A stretch of 64,000 nt of DNA from Serratia rhizosphaerae (GTDB lineage: Bacteria; Pseudomonadota; Gammaproteobacteria; Enterobacterales; Enterobacteriaceae): NCBI RefSeq assembly GCF_009817885.1, contig NZ_CP041764.1, positions 1,178,001 through 1,242,000 on the forward strand, given 5' to 3'. Shown here in pieces: positions 1-12,284 of this stretch. How positions within the stretch are numbered: position 1 is the stretch's first letter; each line of letters starts with the position of its first letter. Under the pieces are notes generated by a model. The model ran no database searches. It saw only the letters and a list, made by a program, of their open reading frames with translations, and was not told the origin of the DNA. The translations under genes and the position numbers were made by a program.

Positions 1-2435
<2,435 letters not shown>

Positions 2436-2570
2436 TCACAACCCGAAGGTGTCTTTCGACATCGTCGCATTGCTACATTTGAGAGACTCTATGACAGGTT
2501 ACTCCTCATCCCGAACTTCTACGGGGGACAAGTTTCAGCTGCCATGTTTCAATTTTCAGCTTGTTCCAGA

Positions 2571-2583
2571 TTGTTAAAGAGCA
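2571..2583 (-). promoter_or_regulatory. boxA antitermination element in the tRNA-Glu/23S spacer
   Basis: The minus strand reads TGCTCTTTAACAA, the rrn boxA recognised by the NusB-S10 antitermination complex. It lies between tRNA-Glu and 23S, as in other enterobacterial rrn operons. Confidence 0.8.
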
Positions 2584-2656
2584 AATATCTCAAACATGAC
2601 TCGCAAGTCAGTTTTGAGATATCGTTTGATACCGTCTTTCACCCGATATCAGCAAA

Positions 2657-2732
2657 TGGCGTCCCCTAGGGGATTCGAACCCCTGTTACCGCCGTGAAAG
2701 GGCGGTGTCCTAGGCCTCTAGACGAAGGGGAC
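2657..2732 (-). tRNA. gltT: tRNA-Glu (anticodon TTC)
   Basis: A 76-nt tRNA in the 16S-23S spacer, including an encoded 3' CCA. The acceptor stem GTCCCCT pairs with AGGGGAC, and the anticodon loop carries TTC. A single tRNA-Glu spacer is typical of the rrnB/C/E/G class, and the neighbour clpB matches the rrnG position of E. coli. The symbol is generic; the E. coli rrnG copy is gltW. Confidence 0.95.
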
Positions 2733-2819
2733 ACGGTATATGTCGGCTTCGCAGACGCTTTGCTCGTTCTTTTCATCAGACAATCTGTGTGGACACTGCA
2801 CAGTCAGGATATCTTTAGG

Positions 2820-4361
<1,542 letters not shown>

Positions 4362-4511
4362 AAAGCTTGATTCGCTAAGTTAATAGCTATTGCTCAAAGA
4401 TTTACTGCATGAATTTTACTTCAGCTAGTCACTCTTCAAGACTTGATATTTTTTTGCATCCGAAGATGCTGGATATCGCCTTGTGAGTGCCCACACAGAT
4501 TGTCTGATAAA

Positions 4512-4524
4512 TTGTTAAAGAGCA
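4512..4524 (-). promoter_or_regulatory. boxA in the rrn leader
   Basis: TGCTCTTTAACAA on the minus strand, about 150 nt upstream of 16S. This is the leader antitermination element. The stretch 4362-4861 contains only this leader, the two rrn promoters and the clpB terminator; I see no protein gene in it. Confidence 0.8.
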
Positions 4525-4559
4525 TCGCCGGAGATAATTCTCATCGGCGCGGGCTGCGT

Positions 4560-4587
4560 ATACTACGCTTTTCGCCCGGAGAGTCAA
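4560..4587 (-). promoter_or_regulatory. rrn P2 promoter
   Basis: On the minus strand a -35 TTGACT (4582-4587) and a -10 TAGTAT (4560-4565) are separated by 16 bp, followed by a GC-rich discriminator. The position between P1 and boxA matches rrn P2 of other enterics. Confidence 0.75.
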
Positions 4588-4656
4588 GCGTTTATTTCGC
4601 TTTCTTCTCGCTGACCCGGCGGCTTGTCAGTCGTTGTTCCCGGTCAGTGGAGGCGC

Positions 4657-4684
4657 ATTATAGGGAGTTCTCAGAACGCCGCAA
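4657..4684 (-). promoter_or_regulatory. rrn P1 promoter
   Basis: On the minus strand the -10 is TATAAT (4657-4662), followed directly by GCGCCTCCACTGAC, the rrn P1 discriminator and start region of enterics. The -35-like TTGCGG (4679-4684) has 16-bp spacing. An A-rich tract at about 4694-4703 could serve as an UP element. Growth-rate and ppGpp control is inferred from the family. Confidence 0.8.
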
Positions 4685-4807
4685 CCCCTAATTTCAAAAA
4701 AAACGCCAACCGCACAAAAAACACGCGATATTGTCATTTTAGGATATTTATTAGGCAAAAAAGGGACTTTTTTGCCCCTCTTCAGTGACAACCCCGACAA
4801 AACCGCC

Positions 4808-4836
4808 AAAAAGAAAAGGAGCGGTTACCCGCTCCT
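4808..4836 (-). terminator. Rho-independent terminator of clpB
   Basis: Inverted repeat AGGAGCGG (4817-4824) and CCGCTCCT (4829-4836) with a TTAC loop. In the minus-strand direction it is followed by a T-rich tract, just downstream of the clpB stop codon. Confidence 0.8.
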
Positions 4837-4861
4837 CTTTATAGATACCACTCACGCCCTT

Positions 4862-7435
4862 CTACTGTTTGGCGACAATATGGTCGTTTTCCACGTCCAG
4901 CGTCACCGGTTTGCCGGGCACCAGCTCACCGGAAAGGATTTGCTGCGCCAGCGGGTTCTCGATCTCCTGCTGGATAGCGCGTTTCAACGGACGTGCGCCA
5001 TAGACAGGGTCGTAACCGGTCTTGCCAAGCAGCTCCAACGCCGGCTCGGTGATAGTGACTTCGTAACCGCGCTCTTCCAGACGTTGATACAGACGATCCA
5101 ACTGAATCTTGGCGATAGCGGCGATGTGTTTTTGCCCCAGCGGGTGGAATACCACAACCTCATCTATACGGTTGATGAATTCAGGACGGAAGTGATGCCC
5201 CACCATTTCCATCACCGATTCTTTCATCTGCGCATAGTTCATCTGGCCAAAGTGTTCCTGAATCAAATCAGAACCCAGGTTAGAGGTCATGATCACCACG
5301 GTATTACGGAAGTCGACGGTACGCCCCTGACCATCCGTCAGGCGACCATCATCCAGCACCTGCAGCAGAATATTGAACACGTCCGGGTGCGCCTTTTCCA
5401 CTTCATCCAACAGGATGACGGAATAAGGACGACGGCGGACGGCTTCCGTCAGGTAGCCCCCTTCTTCATAACCAACATAGCCCGGAGGCGCACCCACCAG
5501 CCGAGAGACCGAGTGTTTCTCCATAAACTCGGACATATCGATACGCACCATCGCGTCGTCGCTGTCGAACAGGAACGATGCCAATGCTTTACACAGTTCG
5601 GTTTTACCCACCCCGGTCGGGCCGAGGAACAGGAAGGAACCGATCGGCCGGTTCGGATCAGACAGGCCGGCACGGCTGCGGCGAATCGCATTGGATACCG
5701 CGCTGACCGCTTCATCCTGACCAATCACCCGTGAATGCAGCTCTTGCTCCAAACGCAGCAGCTTATCGCGCTCCCCTTCCAGCATGCGCGCCACCGGAAT
5801 ACCGGTCGCTTTGGCCAACACCTCGGCGATTTCCGCATCCGTCACGCGGTTACGCAGCAGCTTCATGCTCTTGCCTTCAGCCTGCGTCGCCGCCGCCAGC
5901 TGTTTTTCCAAATCAGGGATCTTGCCGTATTGCAGTTCGGACATCCGGCCCAGGTCGCCGACGCGACGCGCCTGTTCCAGCGAGATCTTCGCCTGCTCCA
6001 GCTCAGCCTTGATATTCTGCGTGCCGGAGAGGGAGGCTTTTTCCGCTTTCCACTCTTCTTCCAGCTCAGAATATTCACGCTCTTTCTGTTCCAGTTCGGT
6101 GCTGAGCATTTCCAGCCGTTTCTTACTGGCGTCGTCCGACTCTTTATTCAGCGCCTGCTGCTCCAGCTTCAGCTGGATAATGCGGCGCTCCAGACGGTCG
6201 AGCGATTCCGGTTTGGAATCCATCTGCATACGGATGCTGGAAGCGGCTTCATCGATCAGGTCGATGGCCTTGTCCGGCAACTGGCGGTCAGAAATATAGC
6301 GGTGCGACAACGTTGCCGCAGCCACGATCGCCGGGTCGGTAATCTGTACGTGGTGATGCAGTTCATAGCGTTCCTTCAAGCCACGCAGGATCGCAATGGT
6401 GTCTTCCACGCTCGGTTCCGCCACAAAGACTTTCTGGAAACGACGTTCGAGCGCCGCATCCTTCTCTATATACTGACGGTATTCGTCCAGCGTCGTGGCA
6501 CCAACGCAGTGGAGCTCACCGCGCGCCAGCGCCGGCTTCAGCATATTACCGGCGTCCATCGCGCCGTCGGCCTTACCGGCCCCGACCATGGTGTGCAGTT
6601 CATCAATAAATAGAATGACGCTGCCTTCCTGCTTGGCGAGATCGTTCAGTACGCCTTTTAAGCGCTCTTCAAACTCGCCGCGGTATTTGGCGCCGGCAAT
6701 CAGCGCGCCCATATCCAACGACAGCACGCGTTTGTTCTTCAGACCTTCCGGCACTTCGCCGTTCACAATACGTTGCGCCAGCCCTTCGACGATCGCGGTT
6801 TTACCCACGCCTGGCTCACCAATCAGCACCGGGTTGTTTTTGGTACGGCGCTGCAGCACCTGGATGGTGCGGCGGATTTCCTCGTCACGGCCGATTACCG
6901 GGTCAAGCTTGCCCTGTTCAGCGCGTTCGGTAAGGTCGATAGTGTATTTTTTCAATGCCTGACGCTGATCTTCAGCCCCTTGGTCTTCCACGCTGTCACC
7001 ACCCCGCATTTGGTCAATTGCCTTGCTGATTTTGTCGCCCGTTGCGCCGGCGGCTTTCAGCAGTTCGGTCAGGGTGCCGCGATCTTCCAGCACCGCCAGA
7101 ACGAATAATTCGGAAGAGATAAATTTGTCGGCGCGCTTCTGCGCCAGTTTGTCGCACAGGTTCAGTACACGCACCAGTTCATGGGACGGCTGTACGTCAC
7201 CACCGGTGCCTTCAACCTGCGGCAGGCGCGATAGTGCCTGTTCGATGTCAACACGCACGCGCCCGGCATCAATACCGGCGGACGTTAATAAAGGACGAAC
7301 CGAGCCCCCTTCCTGATTGAGCAGCGCGCTCATCAGATGTAACGGTTCGATAAATTGATTGTCGTGCCCAAGGGCGAGAGACTGGGCATCGGCGAGGGCC
7401 AGCTGGAATTTGTTGGTAAGACGATCCAGACGCAT
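4862..7435 (-). CDS. clpB: ClpB disaggregase (Hsp100 AAA+ ATPase)
   Basis: 857 residues, full length. ClpB is a hexameric cytoplasmic ATPase that threads aggregated proteins through its pore together with DnaK. Visible in order: the N-terminal Clp_N repeats (about 1-145), NBD1 with Walker A GEPGVGKT near residue 205 and Walker B ILFIDELH, the coiled-coil M domain (about 410-525), and NBD2 with Walker A GPTGVGKT near 605 and ILLDEVEKAHPD. The internal Met in QMRGG near residue 148 matches the site where E. coli makes the short ClpB form. It is transcribed alone from a sigma-32 promoter toward the rRNA operon and has its own terminator. Confidence 0.99.
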   Translation of the reverse strand: MRLDRLTNKFQLALADAQSLALGHDNQFIEPLHLMSALLNQEGGSVRPLLTSAGIDAGRVRVDIEQALSRLPQVEGTGGDVQPSHELVRVLNLCDKLAQKRADKFISSELFVLAVLEDRGTLTELLKAAGATGDKISKAIDQMRGGDSVEDQGAEDQRQALKKYTIDLTERAEQGKLDPVIGRDEEIRRTIQVLQRRTKNNPVLIGEPGVGKTAIVEGLAQRIVNGEVPEGLKNKRVLSLDMGALIAGAKYRGEFEERLKGVLNDLAKQEGSVILFIDELHTMVGAGKADGAMDAGNMLKPALARGELHCVGATTLDEYRQYIEKDAALERRFQKVFVAEPSVEDTIAILRGLKERYELHHHVQITDPAIVAAATLSHRYISDRQLPDKAIDLIDEAASSIRMQMDSKPESLDRLERRIIQLKLEQQALNKESDDASKKRLEMLSTELEQKEREYSELEEEWKAEKASLSGTQNIKAELEQAKISLEQARRVGDLGRMSELQYGKIPDLEKQLAAATQAEGKSMKLLRNRVTDAEIAEVLAKATGIPVARMLEGERDKLLRLEQELHSRVIGQDEAVSAVSNAIRRSRAGLSDPNRPIGSFLFLGPTGVGKTELCKALASFLFDSDDAMVRIDMSEFMEKHSVSRLVGAPPGYVGYEEGGYLTEAVRRRPYSVILLDEVEKAHPDVFNILLQVLDDGRLTDGQGRTVDFRNTVVIMTSNLGSDLIQEHFGQMNYAQMKESVMEMVGHHFRPEFINRIDEVVVFHPLGQKHIAAIAKIQLDRLYQRLEERGYEVTITEPALELLGKTGYDPVYGARPLKRAIQQEIENPLAQQILSGELVPGKPVTLDVENDHIVAKQ

Positions 7436-7471
7436 AACACCTCCAATATGGTCAAAATTGCTACTGGAGAT

Positions 7472-7500
7472 TAAATGAGGTCATTCCTCAAATTTTCAAG
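7472..7500 (-). promoter_or_regulatory. Sigma-32 heat-shock promoter of clpB
   Basis: On the minus strand CTTGAA (7495-7500) and CCTCATTTA (7472-7480) are separated by 14 bp. This closely resembles the E. coli clpB heat-shock promoter and fits the RpoH pattern (CTTGAAA - 13-17 bp - CCCCATNT). It lies about 37 bp upstream of the clpB start. Confidence 0.88.
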
Positions 7501-7564
7501 GTTATTTCGACACTATATTATCGGTACTACGTTATGCGTCAGTGGATCGTCCTAATTCAATAGG

Positions 7565-8296
7565 TTATATCAGCCAGATTAAACTTGCCAGACGTCCGGT
7601 TATGCCATCGCGCCGATAGGAAAAGAAATCGCTCTTTTCGCTAACGGTACAGCGGTCACCGCCGTAAACGGCGTTGATGCCGGCGCGTTGCAGTCGCTGG
7701 CGCGCCAGCAGATAAATATCGGCAAGATATTTCTCCCCGAATGGGGTAAAGGCCCGCTCGGCAAGTGCATCCGCAGCGATAAACGCCGTCCGCACCTCAG
7801 CACCGACCTCAAACTGCCGCGGGCCGATCGCCGGCCCCAGCCAGGCGCTGATCTCGCCCGGCTCGGCATAAAACTCGGCGATCGTCTGCTCCAGCACGCC
7901 ATGGCACAACCCGCGCCAGCCGGCATGGGCGGCGGCCACTTCGTCGCCGCGACGGGAGCAAAACAGCACCGGCAGACAATCCGCCGTCATCACCGCACAC
8001 ACCTGCCCCGGCTCACGGGTATACACCGCATCGGCCTGCAGATCGTCCGGCGTCTGCCCGTTAAGGCGTACCACCCGCGTACCATGCACCTGGTCCAGCC
8101 AGTGCGGCATCTGCGGCAGGCCGGCGACGCTCACCAGGCATTCCCGGTTTTGCTGTACCGACTGCGGCCGGTCGCCGACGTGCATGCCGAGATTCAGGGA
8201 ATCATAAGGCGGCAGGCTGACTCCGCCCCGGCGGGTGGTGCTGCAGGCCTGAACGCCTTGCGGCAACGGCCAGTCGGGCAGAATCAACGTCTCCAT
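7565..8296 (-). CDS. pgeF: PgeF/YfiH peptidoglycan editing factor (multicopper polyphenol oxidase fold)
   Basis: 243 residues. This family removes muropeptides with mis-incorporated L-serine and was formerly annotated as laccase/DUF152. Conserved family segments are present: THGxxV-like LDQVHGTRVV, AVMTADCLPVLFC and AAAHAGWRGL, which supply the His/Cys metal ligands, and a C-terminal GGDRCT. I use the ATG at 8296, which shares a base with the rluD stop codon (TGATG). The in-frame TTG two codons upstream is unlikely. The overlap argues for translational coupling with rluD. Confidence 0.95.
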   Translation of the reverse strand: METLILPDWPLPQGVQACSTTRRGGVSLPPYDSLNLGMHVGDRPQSVQQNRECLVSVAGLPQMPHWLDQVHGTRVVRLNGQTPDDLQADAVYTREPGQVCAVMTADCLPVLFCSRRGDEVAAAHAGWRGLCHGVLEQTIAEFYAEPGEISAWLGPAIGPRQFEVGAEVRTAFIAADALAERAFTPFGEKYLADIYLLARQRLQRAGINAVYGGDRCTVSEKSDFFSYRRDGITGRLASLIWLI

Positions 8297-9273
8297 CACC
8301 AATCCATCTGGTCTTTAAATTCTTCGGTATCCGCTTTCAGCGCGTCGATAAGGTCGACCATATCCTGCGGCAGCGGCGCATGCCACTCCATCTGGATGCC
8401 GCTGATCGGATGATACAAACGCAGCATGGTGGCATGCAGCGCCTGACGGTCAAAACCGCGCAGGGTATGGATAAACGCGTCCGATGCGCCTTTAGGCGGA
8501 CGCGGACGGCCGCCGTACAGCGGATCGCCCACCAGCGGGTGGCTGATATGCGCCATATGTACGCGAATCTGGTGCGTACGCCCGGTTTCCAGCCGCAGCC
8601 GCAGCCGCGTATGCGCGCGGAAGTGCTCCATAATGCGGTAATGGGTTACCGCCGGTTTCCCCATCGGATGCACCGCCATGTGGGTACGTTTGGTGGAGTG
8701 GCGCGCAATCGGCTCCTCCACCGTACCGCCGGCGGTCATGGTGCCAATCGCCACCGCTTCATACTCGCGGGTAATATCACGCGCCTGCAGCGCTTCCACC
8801 AGGCGCGTCTGCGCCGGGACGGTTTTGGCGACCACCATCAGGCCGGTGGTGTCTTTATCCAGACGGTGCACAATGCCGGCGCGCGGTACGTCAACAATCT
8901 CGGGATAGTGGTACAGCAAGGCGTTAAGCACCGTGCCGTCCGGGTTGCCTGCCCCCGGGTGCACCACCAGATCGCGCGGCTTATTGATCACCAGAATATC
9001 CCCATCTTCATAGACGATATCCAGCGGGATGTTCTGCGGCTCCCAACGCGCTTCTTCTTCAATCTGCGCATCAATGGCGACCGTCTCTCCTCCCAGCACC
9101 TTCTCTTTCGGTTTGTTTATCGTTTTGCCGTCGACCTGCACCCGATCTTCCAAAATCCACTCTTTTATGCGAGATCTTGAATAATCAGGGAACAATTCGG
9201 CCAAAGCCTGATCTAAACGTTGTCCGAGTTGAGATTCGGCCACCGTTGCGGTGAGTTGTACTTGTTGTGCCAT
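8296..9273 (-). CDS. rluD: 23S rRNA pseudouridine(1911/1915/1917) synthase RluD
   Basis: 325 residues. The enzyme converts three uridines of 23S helix 69 to pseudouridine during late 50S assembly. An N-terminal S4 RNA-binding domain (about residues 18-80) is followed by the RsuA/RluA catalytic domain with the signature RLDKDTTGL, whose Asp (about residue 140) is the nucleophile. It is divergent from bamD and heads the rluD-pgeF unit. Upstream, 9274-9404 holds the divergent promoters. Confidence 0.98.
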   Translation of the reverse strand: MAQQVQLTATVAESQLGQRLDQALAELFPDYSRSRIKEWILEDRVQVDGKTINKPKEKVLGGETVAIDAQIEEEARWEPQNIPLDIVYEDGDILVINKPRDLVVHPGAGNPDGTVLNALLYHYPEIVDVPRAGIVHRLDKDTTGLMVVAKTVPAQTRLVEALQARDITREYEAVAIGTMTAGGTVEEPIARHSTKRTHMAVHPMGKPAVTHYRIMEHFRAHTRLRLRLETGRTHQIRVHMAHISHPLVGDPLYGGRPRPPKGASDAFIHTLRGFDRQALHATMLRLYHPISGIQMEWHAPLPQDMVDLIDALKADTEEFKDQMDW

Positions 9274-9404
9274 ATGCAGCTTCTTCGTTAACGTTGGGTT
9301 TTCACGGCGATGCCGTTTAATATAATGTGCTATTGTAACTGGTCTTTGTCGGGAGCTTAACGGACAGTCTCCCGGAATAACACCCTGAGGATAATCAAAA
9401 CGTC

Positions 9405-10136
9405 ATGACGCGTATGAAATATCTGGTGGCTGCAGCCACGTTGAGCCTGGCGCTGGCAGGTTGCTCCAGTTCCAAGGATGCGGTTCCCGACAACCCGCCT
9501 TCGGAAATCTATGCTAACGCCCAGCAAAAATTGCAGGACGGTAACTTCAAGGGCGCGATTACGCAACTCGAAGCGTTAGACAACCGCTATCCATTCGGGC
9601 CTTACTCCCAGCAGGTACAGCTCGATCTGATCTATGCCTACTATAAATCGGCCGATCTGCCGCTGGCGCAGGCGTCTATCGATCGCTTTATCCGCCTTAA
9701 CCCGACGCACCCGAACATCGACTATGTGATGTATATGCGCGGGCTGACGGATATGGCGCTGGATGACAGCGCGCTGCAGGGCTTCTTCGGGGTCGATCGT
9801 TCAGACCGCGATCCGCAGCACGCCCGTGCCGCGTTCCGCGACTTCAGCCAGCTGATTCAGCAGTATCCGAACAGCCAGTATGCGACCGACGCGCAAAAGC
9901 GTCTGGTGTACCTGAAGAACCGTCTGTCCAAGTATGAGCTGTCAGTGGCGGAATACTACACTAAACGCGGTGCGTACGTCGCGGTTGTTAATCGCGTCGA
10001 GCAGATGATGCGTGAATACCCGGATACCAAAGCGACCCGCGATGCGTTGCCGCTGATGGAAAATGCGTATAAGCAGCTGCAGCTGAACAGCCAGGCGGAC
10101 AAAGTGGCGAAAGTCATCGCCGCCAACCGCGCCTGA
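9405..10136 (+). CDS. bamD: Outer membrane assembly lipoprotein BamD
   Basis: 243 residues, an essential subunit of the BAM complex that inserts beta-barrel proteins into the outer membrane. A lipoprotein signal ends in the lipobox LALAGC, with the acylated Cys at residue 20. Five TPR-like helical repeats follow. Length and sequence match E. coli BamD (YfiO). It is transcribed away from rluD and closed by a strong terminator at 10160-10190. Confidence 0.98.
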   Translation: MTRMKYLVAAATLSLALAGCSSSKDAVPDNPPSEIYANAQQKLQDGNFKGAITQLEALDNRYPFGPYSQQVQLDLIYAYYKSADLPLAQASIDRFIRLNPTHPNIDYVMYMRGLTDMALDDSALQGFFGVDRSDRDPQHARAAFRDFSQLIQQYPNSQYATDAQKRLVYLKNRLSKYELSVAEYYTKRGAYVAVVNRVEQMMREYPDTKATRDALPLMENAYKQLQLNSQADKVAKVIAANRA

Positions 10137-10159
10137 TGCATCCTGCACAGCAGAAAGAC

Positions 10160-10190
10160 AAAACGGCAGCCCTGGGCTGCCGTTTTTTTT
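10160..10190 (+). terminator. Terminator after bamD
   Basis: Inverted repeat AAAACGGCAGCCC / GGGCTGCCGTTTT followed by a run of T, 24 bp after the bamD stop. It is a clear Rho-independent terminator. Confidence 0.88.
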
Positions 10191-10448
10191 GGCGCACTCT
10201 TAACGGATGATAAAAAATACGCCAGCCAAAACACGGCGTTAGCAAAGAACTTTCACCGGTTAACCTATCGATAATGCGCCATTACGCACCAAGACTCAAG
10301 CGTCAGTTAACGGTTTCCGAAAGCAAATCACAGATTGAACTAACTTTGCAAAAAGTGACAAAAAAAGGCGATTTTCGTCGCCCATTTACGCCAAAACGGG
10401 GGTATGCTGAATTTATCCAAAGACGGAAAGACAAGAGAGGTAAGTCAT

Positions 10449-10793
10449 ATGACAATCAACATTACCAGCAAACAAATGGATATCACCCCCGCAATCCGTA
10501 GTCATGTCGAAGACCGTCTCACCAAACTGGATAAATGGCAGGCCCAACTGATTAACCCGCATATCGTGCTGTCCAAAGAGCCGAAAGGGTTTGTGGCCGA
10601 TGCCACCATCACCACGCCGAATGGCCCGCTGGTCGCCAGCGCCAAGCATGAAGATATGTATACCGCCATCAACGAGCTGATCGCCAAGCTGGAGCGCCAG
10701 CTGAACAAGGTGCAGCACAAGGGTGAAGCACGCCGCGCCTACGCCAGCGTGAAAGATATCGTGCCGGAAGCGGCGCCGGAGCAAGAATCATAA
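10449..10793 (+). CDS. raiA: Ribosome-associated inhibitor RaiA (hibernation factor YfiA)
   Basis: 114 residues, S30AE/long-HPF-like small family. RaiA binds the 30S decoding region in stationary phase or cold and blocks tRNA binding. The start is the ATG at 10449, preceded by AGAGAGGTAAG as a ribosome binding site; in-frame ATGs further upstream lack this. The fold core MTINITSKQMDITPAIR and the Lys/Arg-rich C-terminal half are recognisable. It is monocistronic, with a terminator at 10815-10838. The upstream 10191-10448 stretch carries only its promoter region. Confidence 0.97.
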   Translation: MTINITSKQMDITPAIRSHVEDRLTKLDKWQAQLINPHIVLSKEPKGFVADATITTPNGPLVASAKHEDMYTAINELIAKLERQLNKVQHKGEARRAYASVKDIVPEAAPEQES

Positions 10794-10814
10794 TATCAGG
10801 CCTGTACCACATCA

Positions 10815-10838
10815 AACGCGCCTCCCGGCGCGTTTTTT
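10815..10838 (+). terminator. Terminator after raiA
   Basis: AACGCGCC-TCCC-GGCGCGTT followed by a T run, 22 bp after the raiA stop codon. Confidence 0.88.
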
Positions 10839-10853
10839 GTCTGCCGGTTTTTA

Positions 10854-10883
10854 TTGACACAGGGAAAAGCCTGCGGTTACTTT
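10854..10883 (+). promoter_or_regulatory. pheL-pheA promoter
   Basis: A perfect -35 TTGACA (10854-10859), with a -10-like TTACTT/TACTTT at 17-18 bp spacing (10877-10883). It lies immediately upstream of the phenylalanine leader peptide. Confidence 0.6.
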
Positions 10884-10915
10884 AAAACCTGTTGGCAACA
10901 GACTTGGATACCCAA

Positions 10916-10963
10916 ATGCAACGCACACCGTTTTTCTTCGCATTCTTTTTTACCTTCCCCTGA
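10916..10963 (+). CDS. pheL: PheL leader peptide of the pheA operon
   Basis: A 15-codon open frame, MQRTPFFFAFFFTFP, with seven phenylalanines, followed by TGA. It differs from the E. coli PheL only near the N-terminus. Ribosome stalling at the Phe codons when Phe-tRNA is scarce controls the downstream attenuator. The leader and the terminator at 11011-11039 together make the classical attenuation control of pheA. Confidence 0.95.
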   Translation: MQRTPFFFAFFFTFP

Positions 10964-11010
10964 TTGGGAGGCGTTTCGTCGTGTGATAAAGAATGCGAAG
11001 ACGAACAGCA

Positions 11011-11039
11011 AAGCCTCCTGGAGACAGGGGGCTTTTTTT
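11011..11039 (+). terminator. pheA transcriptional attenuator
   Basis: Stem AGCCTCC / GGGGGCT followed by seven T, between pheL and pheA. In the attenuation model this is the terminator hairpin, disrupted when the ribosome stalls in pheL. Confidence 0.85.
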
Positions 11040-11073
11040 ATGACTATTAGAAAAACATAAGGCACAACTGATT

Positions 11074-12231
11074 ATGACCGATAACCCGTTACTGGTGCTG
11101 CGCGAACGCATCAGCGCACTGGATCTGAAGCTGCTGGCGTTGCTGGCGGAGCGCCGTGAGCTGGCTCTGGAAGTAGGAAAAAGCAAACTGCACTCTCACC
11201 GCCCGATCCGTGATAAAGAACGCGAGCGCGATCTGCTGGATGCGCTGATTGCCGCCGCCAAGCCTTATGACCTTGACGGCTTCTACGTCACCCGCCTGTT
11301 CCAGCTGATTATCGAAGACTCGGTGCTGACCCAGCAGGCGCTGCTGCAGCATCAGCTGAACCAAACCAGCCAGCATTCCGCGCGCATCGCCTTCCTTGGC
11401 CCTAAAGGCTCCTATTCGCATCTGGCGGCGCGCCAGTACGCCGCGCGCCATTTCGACCAGTTAATCGAACACGGCTGCCAGAAATTCCAGGACATCTTCA
11501 CCCAGGTTGAAACCGGCCAGGCGGACTACGCGGTGCTGCCGATTGAAAATACCAGCTCCGGCTCCATCAACGACGTGTACGATTTGCTGCAGCACACCAG
11601 CTTGTCGATCGTCGGCGAACTCACCAATCCGATAGACCACTGCGTACTGACCACCGGCAACGGCACGCTGGATCAGATTGAAACCGTCTACAGCCACCCG
11701 CAACCGTTCCAGCAATGCAGCCAGTTCATCAGCCGCTATCCGCACTGGAAAATCGAATACTGTGAAAGCACCGCCGCGGCGATGGAGCAGGTCGCCAAAC
11801 TCAATTCACCAACGGCCGCCGCGCTCGGCAGTGAAGCCGGCGGCGCGCTGTATGGCCTGCAGGTGTTGGAACATAACCTGGCCAATCAACAGCAAAATAT
11901 CACGCGCTTTATCGTGCTGGCGCGCAAGGCCATTGATGTCTCCGAGCAGGTGCCGGCGAAAACCACGCTGATCATGGCGACCGGCCAGCAATCCGGGGCT
12001 TTAGTAGAGGCGCTGCTGGTGCTGCGCGAGAACGGCATCATCATGACCAAGCTGGAGTCGCGCCCGATCAACGGTAATCCGTGGGAAGAGATGTTTTATC
12101 TCGATGTGCAGGCAAATATCCGCTCAGAGGCGATGCAGAAAGCGCTGCAGGATCTGACGCCAATCACCCGCTCGCTGAAGGTGCTCGGCTGTTATCCCAG
12201 CGAAAACGTGGTACCGGTCAACCCTTCCTGA
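11074..12231 (+). CDS. pheA: Bifunctional chorismate mutase / prephenate dehydratase (P-protein)
   Basis: 385 residues. It converts chorismate to prephenate and then to phenylpyruvate, the first committed steps to phenylalanine. Domains: an AroQ-type chorismate mutase (about 1-90), prephenate dehydratase (about 105-285, starting IAFLGPKGSYSHLAARQY and containing the TRF motif NITRFIVLA), and a C-terminal ACT regulatory domain (about 299-376) with the GALVEAL and ESRP motifs that bind feedback-inhibiting phenylalanine. Expression is controlled by the pheL attenuator upstream. It is convergent with tyrA across a shared terminator. Confidence 0.98.
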   Translation: MTDNPLLVLRERISALDLKLLALLAERRELALEVGKSKLHSHRPIRDKERERDLLDALIAAAKPYDLDGFYVTRLFQLIIEDSVLTQQALLQHQLNQTSQHSARIAFLGPKGSYSHLAARQYAARHFDQLIEHGCQKFQDIFTQVETGQADYAVLPIENTSSGSINDVYDLLQHTSLSIVGELTNPIDHCVLTTGNGTLDQIETVYSHPQPFQQCSQFISRYPHWKIEYCESTAAAMEQVAKLNSPTAAALGSEAGGALYGLQVLEHNLANQQQNITRFIVLARKAIDVSEQVPAKTTLIMATGQQSGALVEALLVLRENGIIMTKLESRPINGNPWEEMFYLDVQANIRSEAMQKALQDLTPITRSLKVLGCYPSENVVPVNPS

Positions 12232-12242
12232 TACGCATAAAA

Positions 12243-12266
12243 AAGGTCTGGCGAATGCCAGACCTT
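12243..12266. terminator. Bidirectional terminator between pheA and tyrA
   Basis: AAGGTCTGGC / GCCAGACCTT with a 4-base loop and an A-rich left flank, located between two convergent genes. Confidence 0.8.
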
Positions 12267-12284
12267 GTTCTTTCACCAAGATGT